This document shows, piece by piece, positions 19,589 through 27,896 of a DNA stretch of 64,000 bases. Source of the DNA: Acidobacteria bacterium RIFCSPLOWO2_12_FULL_66_21 (GTDB lineage: Bacteria; Acidobacteriota; Vicinamibacteria; Vicinamibacterales; 2-12-FULL-66-21); contig MELC01000081.1 in the NCBI GenBank assembly GCA_001767455.1, forward strand, positions 27,060 to 91,059, given 5' to 3'. The notes under the pieces were generated by a model. It was not told the DNA's origin. It made no database searches and saw nothing but the letters and a program-made list of their open reading frames with translations. Position 1 is the stretch's first letter. Each line of letters opens with the position of its first letter. Both the position numbers and the translations under genes were made by a program.

Positions 19589-19972
19589 TCAGGGCTTGAG
19601 GCAGGCGATGCGAGTGCCAAGACAGCCGATATAACCATCCAGCTCACTCATGTTGCGCGCCATTTTGCACGGCGCGCACGCCTTGATGGTCATCCCCTGG
19701 GTCGCCGTGGTGACGCCAAGGCGGACGGCGCTCTCCATGGCCGCGCGGCGCTCGGGCGCCTGCTGCGCGATTTCCTGCGAGAGCGCCTCGACGGACTGGA
19801 GGTATGCCACCGCGACCAAGGGGTACTTGGCCCGGACCTCGCGCCACTGCCTCGCGAATTCGGCGTTCGGCGCGAGCGCATCCTGCGCATACCGAGCGCT
19901 GCTGCCGGAAGGCCACAGCACGATCATGAGGGTGACGACGGCAAGCGTGACCAGGGGAGTTGTCGTGCGCAT
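19589..19972 (-). CDS. small secreted protein with C-terminal cysteines, unknown function
   Basis: I do not recognise this 127-residue protein. It begins with a hydrophobic segment (residues about 8-24) that looks like a signal peptide or anchor. A helical middle is followed by a C-terminal part containing CAPC and two further cysteines (IGCLGTRIACLKP), which suggests disulfides or metal binding outside the cytoplasm. The start at 19972 is chosen because an AAGGAG ribosome site sits six bases upstream. It is divergent from the TMTC-like gene, so the two share the 160-base region 19973-20132. Confidence 0.55.
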   Translation of the reverse strand: MRTTTPLVTLAVVTLMIVLWPSGSSARYAQDALAPNAEFARQWREVRAKYPLVAVAYLQSVEALSQEIAQQAPERRAAMESAVRLGVTTATQGMTIKACAPCKMARNMSELDGYIGCLGTRIACLKP

Positions 19973-20132
19973 CAGCATCTCCTTTGCAAAGGACGGCGGC
20001 AATCATATCCGAGCGTCATGTGGCCGCACAGAGAGAATTACGCTGTGCTCTCGTGACGAATATTGGAAAGGACCGAGTAGGTACTACCCGTGCGGATCTT
20101 GACGTGGCTCGTACTGACGCGCGTGTATTCTC

Positions 20133-22517
20133 ATGGGCGTGACCCGCGATCGTGTGTTGCTCGGTGCCGCGCTCCTTCTCGTGACGCTCGCCGCCTATCA
20201 GCCGGCGTGGCAGGGTGACATGCTGTGGGATGATGACGCCCATCTGACGGCGCCAGCTCTGCAGTCGTGGGAGGGCCTGAGGCGCATCTGGTTCGATATC
20301 GGCGCCACGCAGCAGTACTACCCCGTCACCCACAGTGCGTTCTGGGTCCAGCACACCCTCTGGGCCGACCGAACGCTCGGCTATCACCTCGTGAACATCG
20401 GTCTGCACGCCACGTGCGCCTGGCTGTTCGGACTGATCCTCGTGCGTCTGAAGGTGCCGGGGGCGTGGGTGGCCGCCTTCATCTTCGCCCTGCACCCTGT
20501 TCACGTGGAATCGGTGGCCTGGATGACGGAGCTGAAGAACACATTGTCGGGCGCGCTGGGGCTAGGGGCGATGATCGTGCTGCTCGGATCCGGCGATCTC
20601 GCGATCGAGCGATCTTGCGATCGGGGGGTCGGCCGATCGATCGCCCGATCACCCGATCGCCAGATTGGCCGGCACACGCTGGCTCTATCGCTCTTCGTCC
20701 TCGCTCTTCTCAGCAAGACGACCGTCGCGGTCTTGCCTGCGGCAGTGTTGGTGGTCGTCTGGTGGCAGCGGGGGAGGGTTGAGTGGCGTCGGGACGTGCG
20801 GCCGATCGTTCCGCTTCTCGCGCTTGGCATCGCTGGCGGCGTCCTGACCGCGTGGGTCGAGCGCACTCAGATCATCGGGGCGGCGCAGTCGGTGCCGGCG
20901 CTGGGACCGCTCGAACGCGTGCTGGTCGCCGGTCGCGCGGTGTGGTTCTACCTGGCGACGCTGGTGTGGCCCACGCACCTCGCGTTCATCTATCCGCGGT
21001 GGACGATCGATGCGCGTGTGTGGTGGCAGTGGGTCTACCCGGCCGGCGTCGTGGCGGCCGCCGTGGTGTGTTGGAGGATCGCGAGTGCTCATCCCTCGAC
21101 CCTTCGAAAGGCTCAGAGCAATCCCGAGCCGGGTCGAGGGACGACAGGCTCAGGACGAGCGGCTCGCGCGCCGATGGCCGTGCTGTTGCTGTTTGGCGGC
21201 CTGCTGTTTCCCGCGCTCGGCTTCGTCGACCTCTACCCGTTCAGATTCTCGTTCGTGGCGGATCACTTCCAGTATCTCGCGAGCATGGCGACGATCGCCG
21301 CGTTCGCTTCGATCGGGCGATCGAGTGAGCGAGCGACCGGGCGATCGGCCGATCCGAATCGTGGCCCATTCGCAGATCGCTCGACCCTCCGATCGGGCAA
21401 TCGATGGCGGGATCGCTCGATCGCCCGGTCGCTCGATGTTCTGCTGGTCCTCCTCCTGGGTGTGCTCACGTGGCGCCAGGCCCACCTCTATGCCGATGCT
21501 GAGACGATCTACCGCGAGACCCTGCGCCGCAATCCGGCCTGCTGGCTGTGCGCCAACAACCTGGGCGTGCTGCGCCGGCCGGATCGCGATGGCGAGGCGC
21601 TCGCGCTGTTCCAGCAGGCGATCAGACTCAATCCTCAGTACGCCGAGGCCCACAACAACATCGGCGTCATCCGGCAGCAACGCGGCGATTGGCGCGGCGC
21701 GATCGCGGAATACCGGCTCGCGCTGGCCTTGGAGCCGGATTACGCCGCCGCGGAACGCAATCTCGGGCTGGCGCTTGCCGCCGACGCGCGTGGCGCCGGG
21801 GCGAGCAGCGCCGCTGCCGAAGCCGGCCAGCACCTGCGGGAAGCCCTGCGCTACTACCCCGGCGATCCCGCGCTGCACTACAATCTCGGGCTCACGCTCG
21901 TGTCCCGGGATCCGGTCCAGGCGCTCGAGCGTTTCCGGGAGGCGATTCGGCTCAACCCAGGCCTTGCCGACGCGCGCAACAGCGCCGGCAACCTCCTGCT
22001 GGGATTCGGGCGCGTGGACGAAGCGATCGTCGAATACACGGAGGCGCTCCGGTGGAAGCCCGACTTCGCCGACGCTCACTACAATCTGGGATACGCGTAC
22101 CTGCGCCGTGGACAAGCCGACGAAGCCATGGCGGAGTGTCGGGAGGCGGTCCGTCTCAGTCCGACCTTCGCCCAGCCGCACAACACCATCGGCAACGTCC
22201 TGCGGCGCGCGGGGCGTCTGGCCGACGCCATTGCGGAGTATCGAACGGCGCTCCGGCTTGACCCGACGTTCGGAGACGCCGCGTTCAATCTCGGGAACGC
22301 GCTGTACGAATCGCGACAGCCGGCCGGCGTCGTCCAGGCGTTCCGCCAGGCGCTCGCCGCTCGTCCCGACGACGCCGACGCGCACAACAATCTCGCCCTG
22401 GCGCTCGAAGCGCTCGGCCGCGCCGACGAGGCCGCCGCCGAATACCGCGAGGCGCTGCGACTCAATCCCCAGATGACGGAAGCGCGAGCGAACCTGGAGC
22501 GGATGAGAAGGCGGTGA
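20133..22517 (+). CDS. TMTC-like multi-membrane protein with C-terminal TPRs
   Basis: This 794-residue protein has a membrane-embedded N-terminal half with a WDDDAHL motif in the first loop, as in GT-C-type TMTC/PMT-like glycosyltransferases. Its C-terminal half (about 460-794) contains roughly nine tetratricopeptide repeats of the type AEYREALRLNP. Such proteins are predicted to transfer sugars or organise glycosylation at the membrane; no substrate can be read here. Three low-complexity stretches rich in R, S and D interrupt the membrane half (about residues 151-180, 319-344 and 393-435). They match in-frame repeat DNA and fall in predicted loops, so the frame survives. Start is the ATG after a short divergent intergenic region. 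Confidence 0.75.
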   Translation: MGVTRDRVLLGAALLLVTLAAYQPAWQGDMLWDDDAHLTAPALQSWEGLRRIWFDIGATQQYYPVTHSAFWVQHTLWADRTLGYHLVNIGLHATCAWLFGLILVRLKVPGAWVAAFIFALHPVHVESVAWMTELKNTLSGALGLGAMIVLLGSGDLAIERSCDRGVGRSIARSPDRQIGRHTLALSLFVLALLSKTTVAVLPAAVLVVVWWQRGRVEWRRDVRPIVPLLALGIAGGVLTAWVERTQIIGAAQSVPALGPLERVLVAGRAVWFYLATLVWPTHLAFIYPRWTIDARVWWQWVYPAGVVAAAVVCWRIASAHPSTLRKAQSNPEPGRGTTGSGRAARAPMAVLLLFGGLLFPALGFVDLYPFRFSFVADHFQYLASMATIAAFASIGRSSERATGRSADPNRGPFADRSTLRSGNRWRDRSIARSLDVLLVLLLGVLTWRQAHLYADAETIYRETLRRNPACWLCANNLGVLRRPDRDGEALALFQQAIRLNPQYAEAHNNIGVIRQQRGDWRGAIAEYRLALALEPDYAAAERNLGLALAADARGAGASSAAAEAGQHLREALRYYPGDPALHYNLGLTLVSRDPVQALERFREAIRLNPGLADARNSAGNLLLGFGRVDEAIVEYTEALRWKPDFADAHYNLGYAYLRRGQADEAMAECREAVRLSPTFAQPHNTIGNVLRRAGRLADAIAEYRTALRLDPTFGDAAFNLGNALYESRQPAGVVQAFRQALAARPDDADAHNNLALALEALGRADEAAAEYREALRLNPQMTEARANLERMRRR
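20584..20672 (+). repeat. in-frame GATCG-rich insertion in the TMTC-like gene (1)
   Basis: This stretch is dominated by GCGATCG, CCGATCG and CCCGATC motifs in alternating orientation, forming overlapping inverted repeats. It encodes a hydrophilic segment rich in Arg, Ser and Asp between two membrane segments and keeps the reading frame. The same motif type recurs at 21310-21436 and, outside the gene, at about 22532-22550. Confidence 0.8.
21088..21164 (+). repeat. in-frame CTCGACCCTTCGAAAGGCTCAG-type repeat in the TMTC-like gene (2)
   Basis: This segment contains CCCTCGACCC and, facing it, GGGTCGAGGG, plus two AGGCTCAG motifs. It belongs to the common short dispersed repeats containing TTCGAxAGGCTCAG that usually lie between genes. 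Here it sits inside the coding region, translated in frame as a polar loop at about residues 319-344. Confidence 0.75.
21310..21436 (+). repeat. in-frame GATCG-rich insertion in the TMTC-like gene (3)
   Basis: This second GATCG-type array has GATCGGGCGATCG, GCGATCGGCCGATC and GATCGCTCGATCGCC motifs. It encodes about 42 residues rich in Arg, Ser and Asp without breaking the frame and lies immediately before a hydrophobic segment (LLVLLLGVLTW). Confidence 0.8.
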
Positions 22518-23021
22518 GCCGCATTACCGGGTGATCGGACGATCGCGCGACGTGTCAGAGCCAGGGGCAGCGCCGGGTTCTGGGGCGCAGGGGCATGCCG
22601 GCATAGGACCATGTCTCGTCAGTCATCAATGGCTTCGGGTTATCGGCAGGCCCCCGGGCCTTGCATTCGCGCCATGACCTGCACCTGACGGGTGTGAGTG
22701 CGTACCCGCGAGTTGCGTGGAAATCCTCGCGATCTGGCGGCGCTCCAGCGCGGGCCCGGCGCCGCCAACGTCACCTGCGGTTGTCTTTCCTGAAGGTCTC
22801 GCATCGGCCCGCTGTTTCGACGACCGCCCCGGAACGCTCTAAGCGCCCCCGTATCAACGCTTTTCATGAGCAGGCCCTCACCGGCGCGTTCGGGCGCCGT
22901 GTTTGCGATACGACGCTGCGGTCCCCGGCGCCAGCCCCGATCAACCTGCGGCCCGACCTCTCCGCAAGCATGTCCGGCCGGCGCCGGGATCGTTCATCAC
23001 TTATATCTGCTGGAGGACACC
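22518..23021. other. non-coding stretch between TPR and ComEA-like genes
   Basis: No reading frame here has a recognisable product or good start. A GATCGGACGATCG-like repeat follows the TPR stop at about 22532-22550. The rest probably carries the promoter of the ComEA-like gene, but I cannot point to convincing -35/-10 boxes. Confidence 0.5.
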
Positions 23022-23375
23022 ATGCGTCGATTCACGTTCGCGATCGGTCTGCTCATTGCCGCGGTCACGCTGGCGGCAGCTCCGATCTCCGCCCAGACTC
23101 CGAAACGTCCGGCAGCCGCGAAGGCCAAGGCAACGGCGTCCGCGATCGCACCCGTCAATCTCAATACCGCCACGATCGCGCAGCTCCAGACGCTCCCCCG
23201 CATCGGTGCTTCCACCGCGCAACGTATTCTGGAGTACCGCCAGAAGAACGGGAACTTCAAGAAGATCGAGGAGCTGATGAACGTGAAGGGCATCGGCGAG
23301 AAGAACTTCCTGAAGCTGAAGCCGCTCATCACCGTTGGCGCCGAACGGGCCGATCGTCCGGAAGGCAGACGGTAG
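23022..23375 (+). CDS. ComEA-like helix-hairpin-helix DNA-binding protein, exported
   Basis: This 117-residue protein has a signal peptide (residues 1-24, ending near APISAQ), an Ala/Lys-rich linker and a C-terminal double helix-hairpin-helix domain starting at VNLNTATIAQLQTLPRIG. This is the architecture of ComEA, which binds incoming DNA outside the inner membrane during natural transformation. A GGAGG ribosome site lies just before the ATG at 23022, which excludes a longer upstream start in the same frame. A pseudopilin gene follows; type IV pilus and competence parts are often neighbours, but a dedicated competence operon is not visible here. Confidence 0.78.
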   Translation: MRRFTFAIGLLIAAVTLAAAPISAQTPKRPAAAKAKATASAIAPVNLNTATIAQLQTLPRIGASTAQRILEYRQKNGNFKKIEELMNVKGIGEKNFLKLKPLITVGAERADRPEGRR

Positions 23376-23424
23376 ACCGGCCCGGCGTCCGGCCGCCATG
23401 GCCGGATGCCGGCCTTCGTGGCTT

Positions 23425-24009
23425 ATGCGCGGAATGTCGTCGGCTGCGTACACGCTGCTGGAATTGCTGTTCGTCATGGCGATTACGGCGACCGTGGCCA
23501 GCGTGGCCGTGCCACTGACGTCAGACGCCATCGACGCGCAGCGCACGCGGATGGCGGCGCGGTACTTTGCCGCGCGGATCGCCGAAGCCCGGATGCAGGC
23601 GGTCATGCGGTCCGCGTCTGTCGGGCTGAAGTTCGAACCCGGCTCACCGGATTACCGGTTCACCTCGTATCTCGATGGCAACCACAACGGGGTGAGGACG
23701 GCCGACATCCGGTCCGGCGTGGACCGCCCGCTCATTGGCGCCGAACACATCGGCGACAACTTCCCGGCGGTCCGGTTCGGGCTGATGGCCGGCCTTCCAG
23801 ACGTCAACGGCGCGGCCAATACCGGCACCGACGGCGTCCGGATCGGGTCGGCGCGCATTCTCACCATGAGCGCGAATGGAACGGCGACGGCCGGAACGCT
23901 GTACCTCCACGGCCGGCGAGTTCAGTGTGCGGTGCGGGTGCTCGGGATAACGGGCCGAACGCGCGTCCTCGAGTACCACACGGGAGATCGCAAGTGGATC
24001 AACCGCTGA
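23425..24009 (+). CDS. GspH/FimT-type pseudopilin
   Basis: This protein of about 194 residues starts with a short leader and the prepilin motif A|YTLLELLFVMAITATVASVAV. It keeps Glu at +5, but Ala instead of Gly precedes the cleavage site. The hydrophobic helix is followed by a globular C-terminal part (about 60-194) typical of GspH/FimT minor pseudopilins, which initiate type II secretion or type IV pilus fibres. Start choice is uncertain: ATG 23425 and ATG 23434 give normal leader lengths, while more upstream starts give an overlong leader. It overlaps the next gene by 16 bases. Confidence 0.72.
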   Translation: MRGMSSAAYTLLELLFVMAITATVASVAVPLTSDAIDAQRTRMAARYFAARIAEARMQAVMRSASVGLKFEPGSPDYRFTSYLDGNHNGVRTADIRSGVDRPLIGAEHIGDNFPAVRFGLMAGLPDVNGAANTGTDGVRIGSARILTMSANGTATAGTLYLHGRRVQCAVRVLGITGRTRVLEYHTGDRKWINR

Positions 24010-24428
24010 TCGATCGACGCTGCGACGAGCGCACCGCACGGCCGCTGCCAACTGGCGCGCGCGCGACGCTGCGTCCCGGCTGCCTCGTGGCGCTGGTCGA
24101 TCTCAGTCCGGGCGGAGCGCTCGTGCAAGGGACGCGGCCGCTGCGCCCGGGCGCGCAGGTCCACCTGCAGGTCGTGATCGACGCTCGAACGTTCTCCCTC
24201 GCCGCCCACGTCCTGCGCTGCGCGGTCTGGTCGCTCGATCCGAGGGACGGCATCACGTACCGCGGAGCGCTGAAGTTCGAGCGCCGGTGCGAGCTGTTCT
24301 GGGAACCAGCGGCCCCCTCGGGGTGCGCCGTTCCCGTCGCGCGGACGCCAGCGGCGGGTCGGGAAGGGAATCACGTGCCCATTGCGGCCGCGTCATGCTC
24401 GCCGAGCCAGGACGGGGCGCAGGAATGA
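23994..24428 (+). CDS. PilZ-domain protein (probable c-di-GMP sensor)
   Basis: This 144-residue protein begins at a GTG with GGGAG upstream and contains the two PilZ signature parts: RRCDER near the start (RRxxxR) and DLSPGG (DxSxxG) at about residues 37-42. PilZ domains bind cyclic di-GMP and often control pili, motility or secretion. Its overlap with the pseudopilin gene fits a role in surface-fibre control. The last 35 residues look disordered and may be a tail. Confidence 0.68.
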   Translation: MDQPLIDRRCDERTARPLPTGARATLRPGCLVALVDLSPGGALVQGTRPLRPGAQVHLQVVIDARTFSLAAHVLRCAVWSLDPRDGITYRGALKFERRCELFWEPAAPSGCAVPVARTPAAGREGNHVPIAAASCSPSQDGAQE

Positions 24429-24491
24429 CGGCCGCAATTCACCCGTCTCGATTGGCATCTTCCTTGGTTATGCACGCAATCGATCCACGCC

Positions 24492-24500
24492 AAGGAGGAG
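24492..24500 (+). promoter_or_regulatory. strong ribosome binding site deciding a start
   Basis: AAGGAGGAG lies two bases before the ATG at 24503 and decides between this start and an upstream in-frame ATG at 24425. Confidence 0.7.
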
Positions 24501-24502
24501 TA

Positions 24503-25852
24503 ATGCCCGTCGGCCTGGCCAGTTGCCGGGCGCCGGCGTGTGCCACGGCCACACTGCTGGCGACCCTCACGCGAGCGCTCTCCTCCGTGCACGAGCCACG
24601 GCTGGTCCGCGAACGGTTCAAAGAGGAGCTGCGCACGCTGCTGCAGGCGAGCTCGATCGGATTTCGCGACGAAGACGATGTGGGCGGAGAGGGAGACAGA
24701 GCTGGGAACGTCGTGGTGCTGGATGTGCCTGGCCCGCCGTTCCAGGCACGGCCGCGCCTCGAAGCCGTGTTCGATACGGACCGGCCTCTGGACAACTGGA
24801 CCCGCGAGATGCTGGACGCGGCCGCGCTGATCGCGGGCCTGCTGTTCGAGATCGAGCGCACGAATGGCCGGTGGCCGCTGTCCTGCGCGAGCAGCCGGTC
24901 GGACGGCGCCGCGCCGCTGATCGGGTCGAGCCCGGCGATCCGCCTTGTTCGCGAGCGGATCGAAAAAGTGGCGGCGACCGACTTCACCGTTTTGATCGAA
25001 GGGGAGTCGGGTACGGGCAAAGAGCTTGTCGCCAGGCAGATTCACGAGTTGAGCCGCCGGCGCAAAGGGCCGTTCGTCGCCGTGAACTGCGCGGCGATCG
25101 TGGAAACCCTGCTCGAGGCGGAATTGTTCGGCATAGAGGAGCGTACCGCGACTGGCGTACGCGGTCGCCGCGGCAAGTTCGAGCACGCCCACGAGGGAAC
25201 GCTGTTTCTCGACGAGGTGTCCGATCTCTCGTCGGCCGCCCAGGCGAAACTGCTGCGCGCAATCCAGGACCTTTCGGTCGAACGCGTCGGCGGGTACGGC
25301 GCGCGCCGCATCGATACCCGAATCATCGTCGCGACCAATCGTTCTCTGCTGGACCTCGTGGAGCGGGGCAGATTTCGTCTCGACTTGTTCTACAGACTGC
25401 ACGGGGTGGAAGTGCTCGTGCCGCCCCTGCGGCAGCGGCTGGAGGACGTCACCGAGCTGGCGAGGTACTTCCTCGAGCGGCACCGGACGTTTCGCTCGCT
25501 GTCGCTGTCGCACGCCGCGACCGACGCGCTGCTGGCGTACGACTGGCCTGGCAACGTCCGCGAGCTGGAACGGGTGATTGAACGGGCGGTGGCGCTGGCC
25601 GGATCGACCTCACTGGAACTCGACGATCTTCCGCCGGCATTGCTCGGGGGTTACGGCGATTTCGTGCTGCCCGCGGCGCTCGCGCACGACACGATGCAGA
25701 CCTGGAGGAGCCGCTACGCGCGATTGATCCTGGATCGCTGCGGCAACAACAAGCGGCGCACCTGCCGCGAGCTGGGCATCTCGTATCACACGCTGCAGGC
25801 GTACCTGCGCCCGCCGGGGGAGCGGACACGCGCGCCGGACTTGAACGACTGA
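24503..25852 (+). CDS. NtrC-type AAA+ regulator lacking a GAFTGA loop
   Basis: This 449-residue protein looks like a bacterial enhancer-binding protein. Residues 1-130 may be a GAF-like sensor. The AAA+ domain has Walker A GESGTGKE (167-174) and Walker B with D237-E238, and ends in WPGNVRELERVIERA. A Fis-type helix-turn-helix lies at about 398-440. The sigma-54 contact loop is degenerate: after ELFG the canonical GAFTGA reads RTATGV (214-219). By analogy with GAFTGA-deficient family members, it may act without sigma-54 or have lost activation ability. It lies between a PilZ gene and the small-protein/ABC operon and could control either. Confidence 0.8.
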   Translation: MPVGLASCRAPACATATLLATLTRALSSVHEPRLVRERFKEELRTLLQASSIGFRDEDDVGGEGDRAGNVVVLDVPGPPFQARPRLEAVFDTDRPLDNWTREMLDAAALIAGLLFEIERTNGRWPLSCASSRSDGAAPLIGSSPAIRLVRERIEKVAATDFTVLIEGESGTGKELVARQIHELSRRRKGPFVAVNCAAIVETLLEAELFGIEERTATGVRGRRGKFEHAHEGTLFLDEVSDLSSAAQAKLLRAIQDLSVERVGGYGARRIDTRIIVATNRSLLDLVERGRFRLDLFYRLHGVEVLVPPLRQRLEDVTELARYFLERHRTFRSLSLSHAATDALLAYDWPGNVRELERVIERAVALAGSTSLELDDLPPALLGGYGDFVLPAALAHDTMQTWRSRYARLILDRCGNNKRRTCRELGISYHTLQAYLRPPGERTRAPDLND

Positions 25853-25860
25853 ACTCGACT

Positions 25861-25882
25861 CTGGCCGGGAGCCTCCGGCCAG
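25861..25882 (+). terminator. hairpin after the AAA+ regulator
   Basis: The perfect 8-bp stem CTGGCCGG/CCGGCCAG has a 6-base loop and starts eight bases after the stop codon. No T-run follows, so termination is only likely. Confidence 0.45.
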
Positions 25883-25971
25883 GCGTTGTCCCGTCGAGGC
25901 TGGGCGGCCGGACGGCCGGAGGGGTCCAAGACGGGCACTAGAGATCCTGCGGGATCACCTCTGGAGGACCC

Positions 25972-26187
25972 ATGGGCAAGTGGATCGTTCTCGGAGCGCT
26001 GGCGTTGTCGGCCGTGGCGGTGACGCCCCAGCCTGCCCGCGCCATGGAGGAAGGCTGCACCACCACGCTCGGCCATTGCTACGAAGCCGCGGCGAGGATC
26101 GACAGCTTCTGGTGGCGGTTGGCGGCCGGGCTCGACTGCGAGCTCGACTACGCGGAGTGCGTGCGGATCAAGGTGATGGGCTCCTAA
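25972..26187 (+). CDS. small exported four-cysteine protein, unknown
   Basis: This 71-residue protein has a clear signal peptide ending at PARA, leaving about 47 residues with four cysteines (EEGCTTTLGHCYE and later LDCELDYAEC) and a WW pair in between. Two disulfides are plausible. I do not recognise a family. The start is preceded by CTGGAGGAC. The gene leads a plus-strand set with a lipoprotein, ABC permease, ABC ATPase and large exported protein. Size, cysteines and context would fit a secreted peptide or its precursor, but this is inference. Confidence 0.62.
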   Translation: MGKWIVLGALALSAVAVTPQPARAMEEGCTTTLGHCYEAAARIDSFWWRLAAGLDCELDYAECVRIKVMGS

Positions 26188-26244
26188 CGTCATGGCGGCC
26201 GGGAACCGCCCGGGGTTCCCGGCCGCAGCGCGAGGTGAGCGGCC

Positions 26245-27195
26245 ATGCGATGTTCGAACACGTGGCGGATGGTGGCAATCGCGGCGCTCCTTTCCATTGA
26301 TGGCTGCGCGCGCCAGACGACGCCGCCGGCCCGGTGGCGCGTCCGATTCGGCCCGATCGTCGGGCCGACGGTCATCGTCGGTCACGTGAATACCCGCTCG
26401 GAGGCCTGGTTGATGACCGGCGCGGACTCGCTCGTCCACGTGAACCTGGAAGACGGACGCTCCACAACCACGAAGCTGGAGCCGCTCGCTCTGGGCGAAC
26501 ATCCGTGGGGCCTCGCCCTTCTGGCGGACGGCACGTTGTGGACGCTGCTGGGCCGGTCCGTGCTCGGCCAGGTGTCGCCGCAGGGACGGGTGCTGCGGCG
26601 GATTCCGCTCACACGGGTCCACGTCGGGCTGTTCGGCGGAGGACGCCAGCTGCTGTACCAGGTCATCAACTTCGATCCGCCGGTTGAGGCCCTCCTCGCC
26701 GGCCCGCCCGGCGAGGCGGAGCGACGTCCGTGGAGCGGGATGCGAACGCGCGCCTTCCCACTCGCGCGCGCAGCGGTTGCGGCATTGAATTTTGTGTCGT
26801 GCGGCCAGGCCACTGAGGGCACGATCCCGTGCTGGTTCCCCGATCAGGCCGCTGTGACGCTGACAGACCGCTCTGGCGCGTCGCGCGAGCTGCGCCTGGA
26901 GGGCCTTCCCACCGTCGCGCCCGAGGTGCTGCTGACCTCCGAGAACCCGCGGCGGCCGGTTCGCGATGCGCTCCTGTCGCAGGGAGGATTCCTGTGGGTC
27001 CTCGGGTCGGGGACGCCGCCGCGGACCGAGCCGACCGAGCGGCCCGGTGGCTGGCTGCTCAACCGGTACGACAGCAGGGGAGTGATGCTGCATCGCATGC
27101 AACTGCCTGAGCCGGCGCGACTGCTGCTGTCGGCCACCGACGATGGGTGCCTGATGCTTTCCACGACCGGATACGTGATCGAGGTGCATCCATGA
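26245..27195 (+). CDS. putative lipoprotein with beta-propeller-like repeats
   Basis: This 316-residue protein begins with a short signal sequence ending in SIDGC, an imperfect lipobox with Asp at -2 and Gly at -1. The mature part has recurring beta-strand units such as HPWGLALLADGTLWTLLG and GGFLWVLG, typical of six-bladed propellers of the NHL/Vgb kind. Its role is unknown. Its stop overlaps the start of the ABC permease (ATGA at 27192-27195), so it is translationally coupled to the transporter and may be its extracytoplasmic partner. Confidence 0.62.
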   Translation: MRCSNTWRMVAIAALLSIDGCARQTTPPARWRVRFGPIVGPTVIVGHVNTRSEAWLMTGADSLVHVNLEDGRSTTTKLEPLALGEHPWGLALLADGTLWTLLGRSVLGQVSPQGRVLRRIPLTRVHVGLFGGGRQLLYQVINFDPPVEALLAGPPGEAERRPWSGMRTRAFPLARAAVAALNFVSCGQATEGTIPCWFPDQAAVTLTDRSGASRELRLEGLPTVAPEVLLTSENPRRPVRDALLSQGGFLWVLGSGTPPRTEPTERPGGWLLNRYDSRGVMLHRMQLPEPARLLLSATDDGCLMLSTTGYVIEVHP

Positions 27196-27896
27196 TTCGC
27201 GTGCCGGCGATCCGGTTCTTCCTGGTCGTCCTGCCGCCGCCATCGTGGATGCGCGTCGCGCTGGCGCTCGCGGGACTGACCGGCTGCGCGATGCTCTGGC
27301 TGAACCCCGCGGACGTCGACTCGGCGCTCGGAAGCGTCCTGCTGTTGCAGATGTTCGCGGCATCTGGCGGATTCATGTCAGCCGCCTCGCGCGGGCATTT
27401 CGACGCGGTGCTCGTCACGGGGCGTCCACGCTGGCGGATTGCTCTTGGCAGCCTCACCGCCGCCGCCGCCCCAGGAGCGGCCGTCTGGTTCACCGTCGTG
27501 CTTGTCGCCGCGGCGCTGGGCCGCGGCGCGGAAGCCTTTGCGCCCCAGCGCCTGGTTGCCTTTGCCAGCGTGTCCTGCGTGTCGTGGGCGCTTGGCCTCG
27601 CGCTGCCGCCCGCAGCCGCCGGAGCCCTCTGGGCACTCGTTCTCGTGGCGCTTGCCCTGTCGCGCGAATCGGCCGCCGCCTACCTGTCAATCGTCCATTC
27701 CGCACCGGCCACCATGGCGCAGCTCGGACATGCGACGGCAGCGGTGGTCGTTTGTCCGTTCCTTCTGCTTGGGAACTTCCCGGCCGTTACGGACGCGCGG
27801 GTACTGCTGCTGGACGGGGTCGTGGCCGTATCGGTGACGGCGCTGGGCATCCGCGCGGTGTGCCGCCGCGACTACTCGCTCGCGGAGCCGGCATGA
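27192..27896 (+). CDS. ABC transporter permease-like membrane protein
   Basis: This 234-residue protein consists mainly of about six hydrophobic segments and no soluble domain, as in ABC-2-type permeases partnered with a single ATPase. I cannot assign the family from motifs. ATGA overlaps link it to the lipoprotein upstream and the ATPase downstream, giving strong context for a transporter role. Confidence 0.66.
   Translation: MIRVPAIRFFLVVLPPPSWMRVALALAGLTGCAMLWLNPADVDSALGSVLLLQMFAASGGFMSAASRGHFDAVLVTGRPRWRIALGSLTAAAAPGAAVWFTVVLVAAALGRGAEAFAPQRLVAFASVSCVSWALGLALPPAAAGALWALVLVALALSRESAAAYLSIVHSAPATMAQLGHATAAVVVCPFLLLGNFPAVTDARVLLLDGVVAVSVTALGIRAVCRRDYSLAEPA

Noticed and set aside
22661..23021. 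Possible gene between the TPR gene and ComEA-like gene
   Set aside because: Arg/Pro-rich translation, no ribosome site and no recognisable domain; likely chance open frame in GC-rich DNA.
23406..23993. Extended N-terminus for the PilZ protein
   Set aside because: The region overlaps the pseudopilin gene and lacks protein character; GTG 23994 has a ribosome site.
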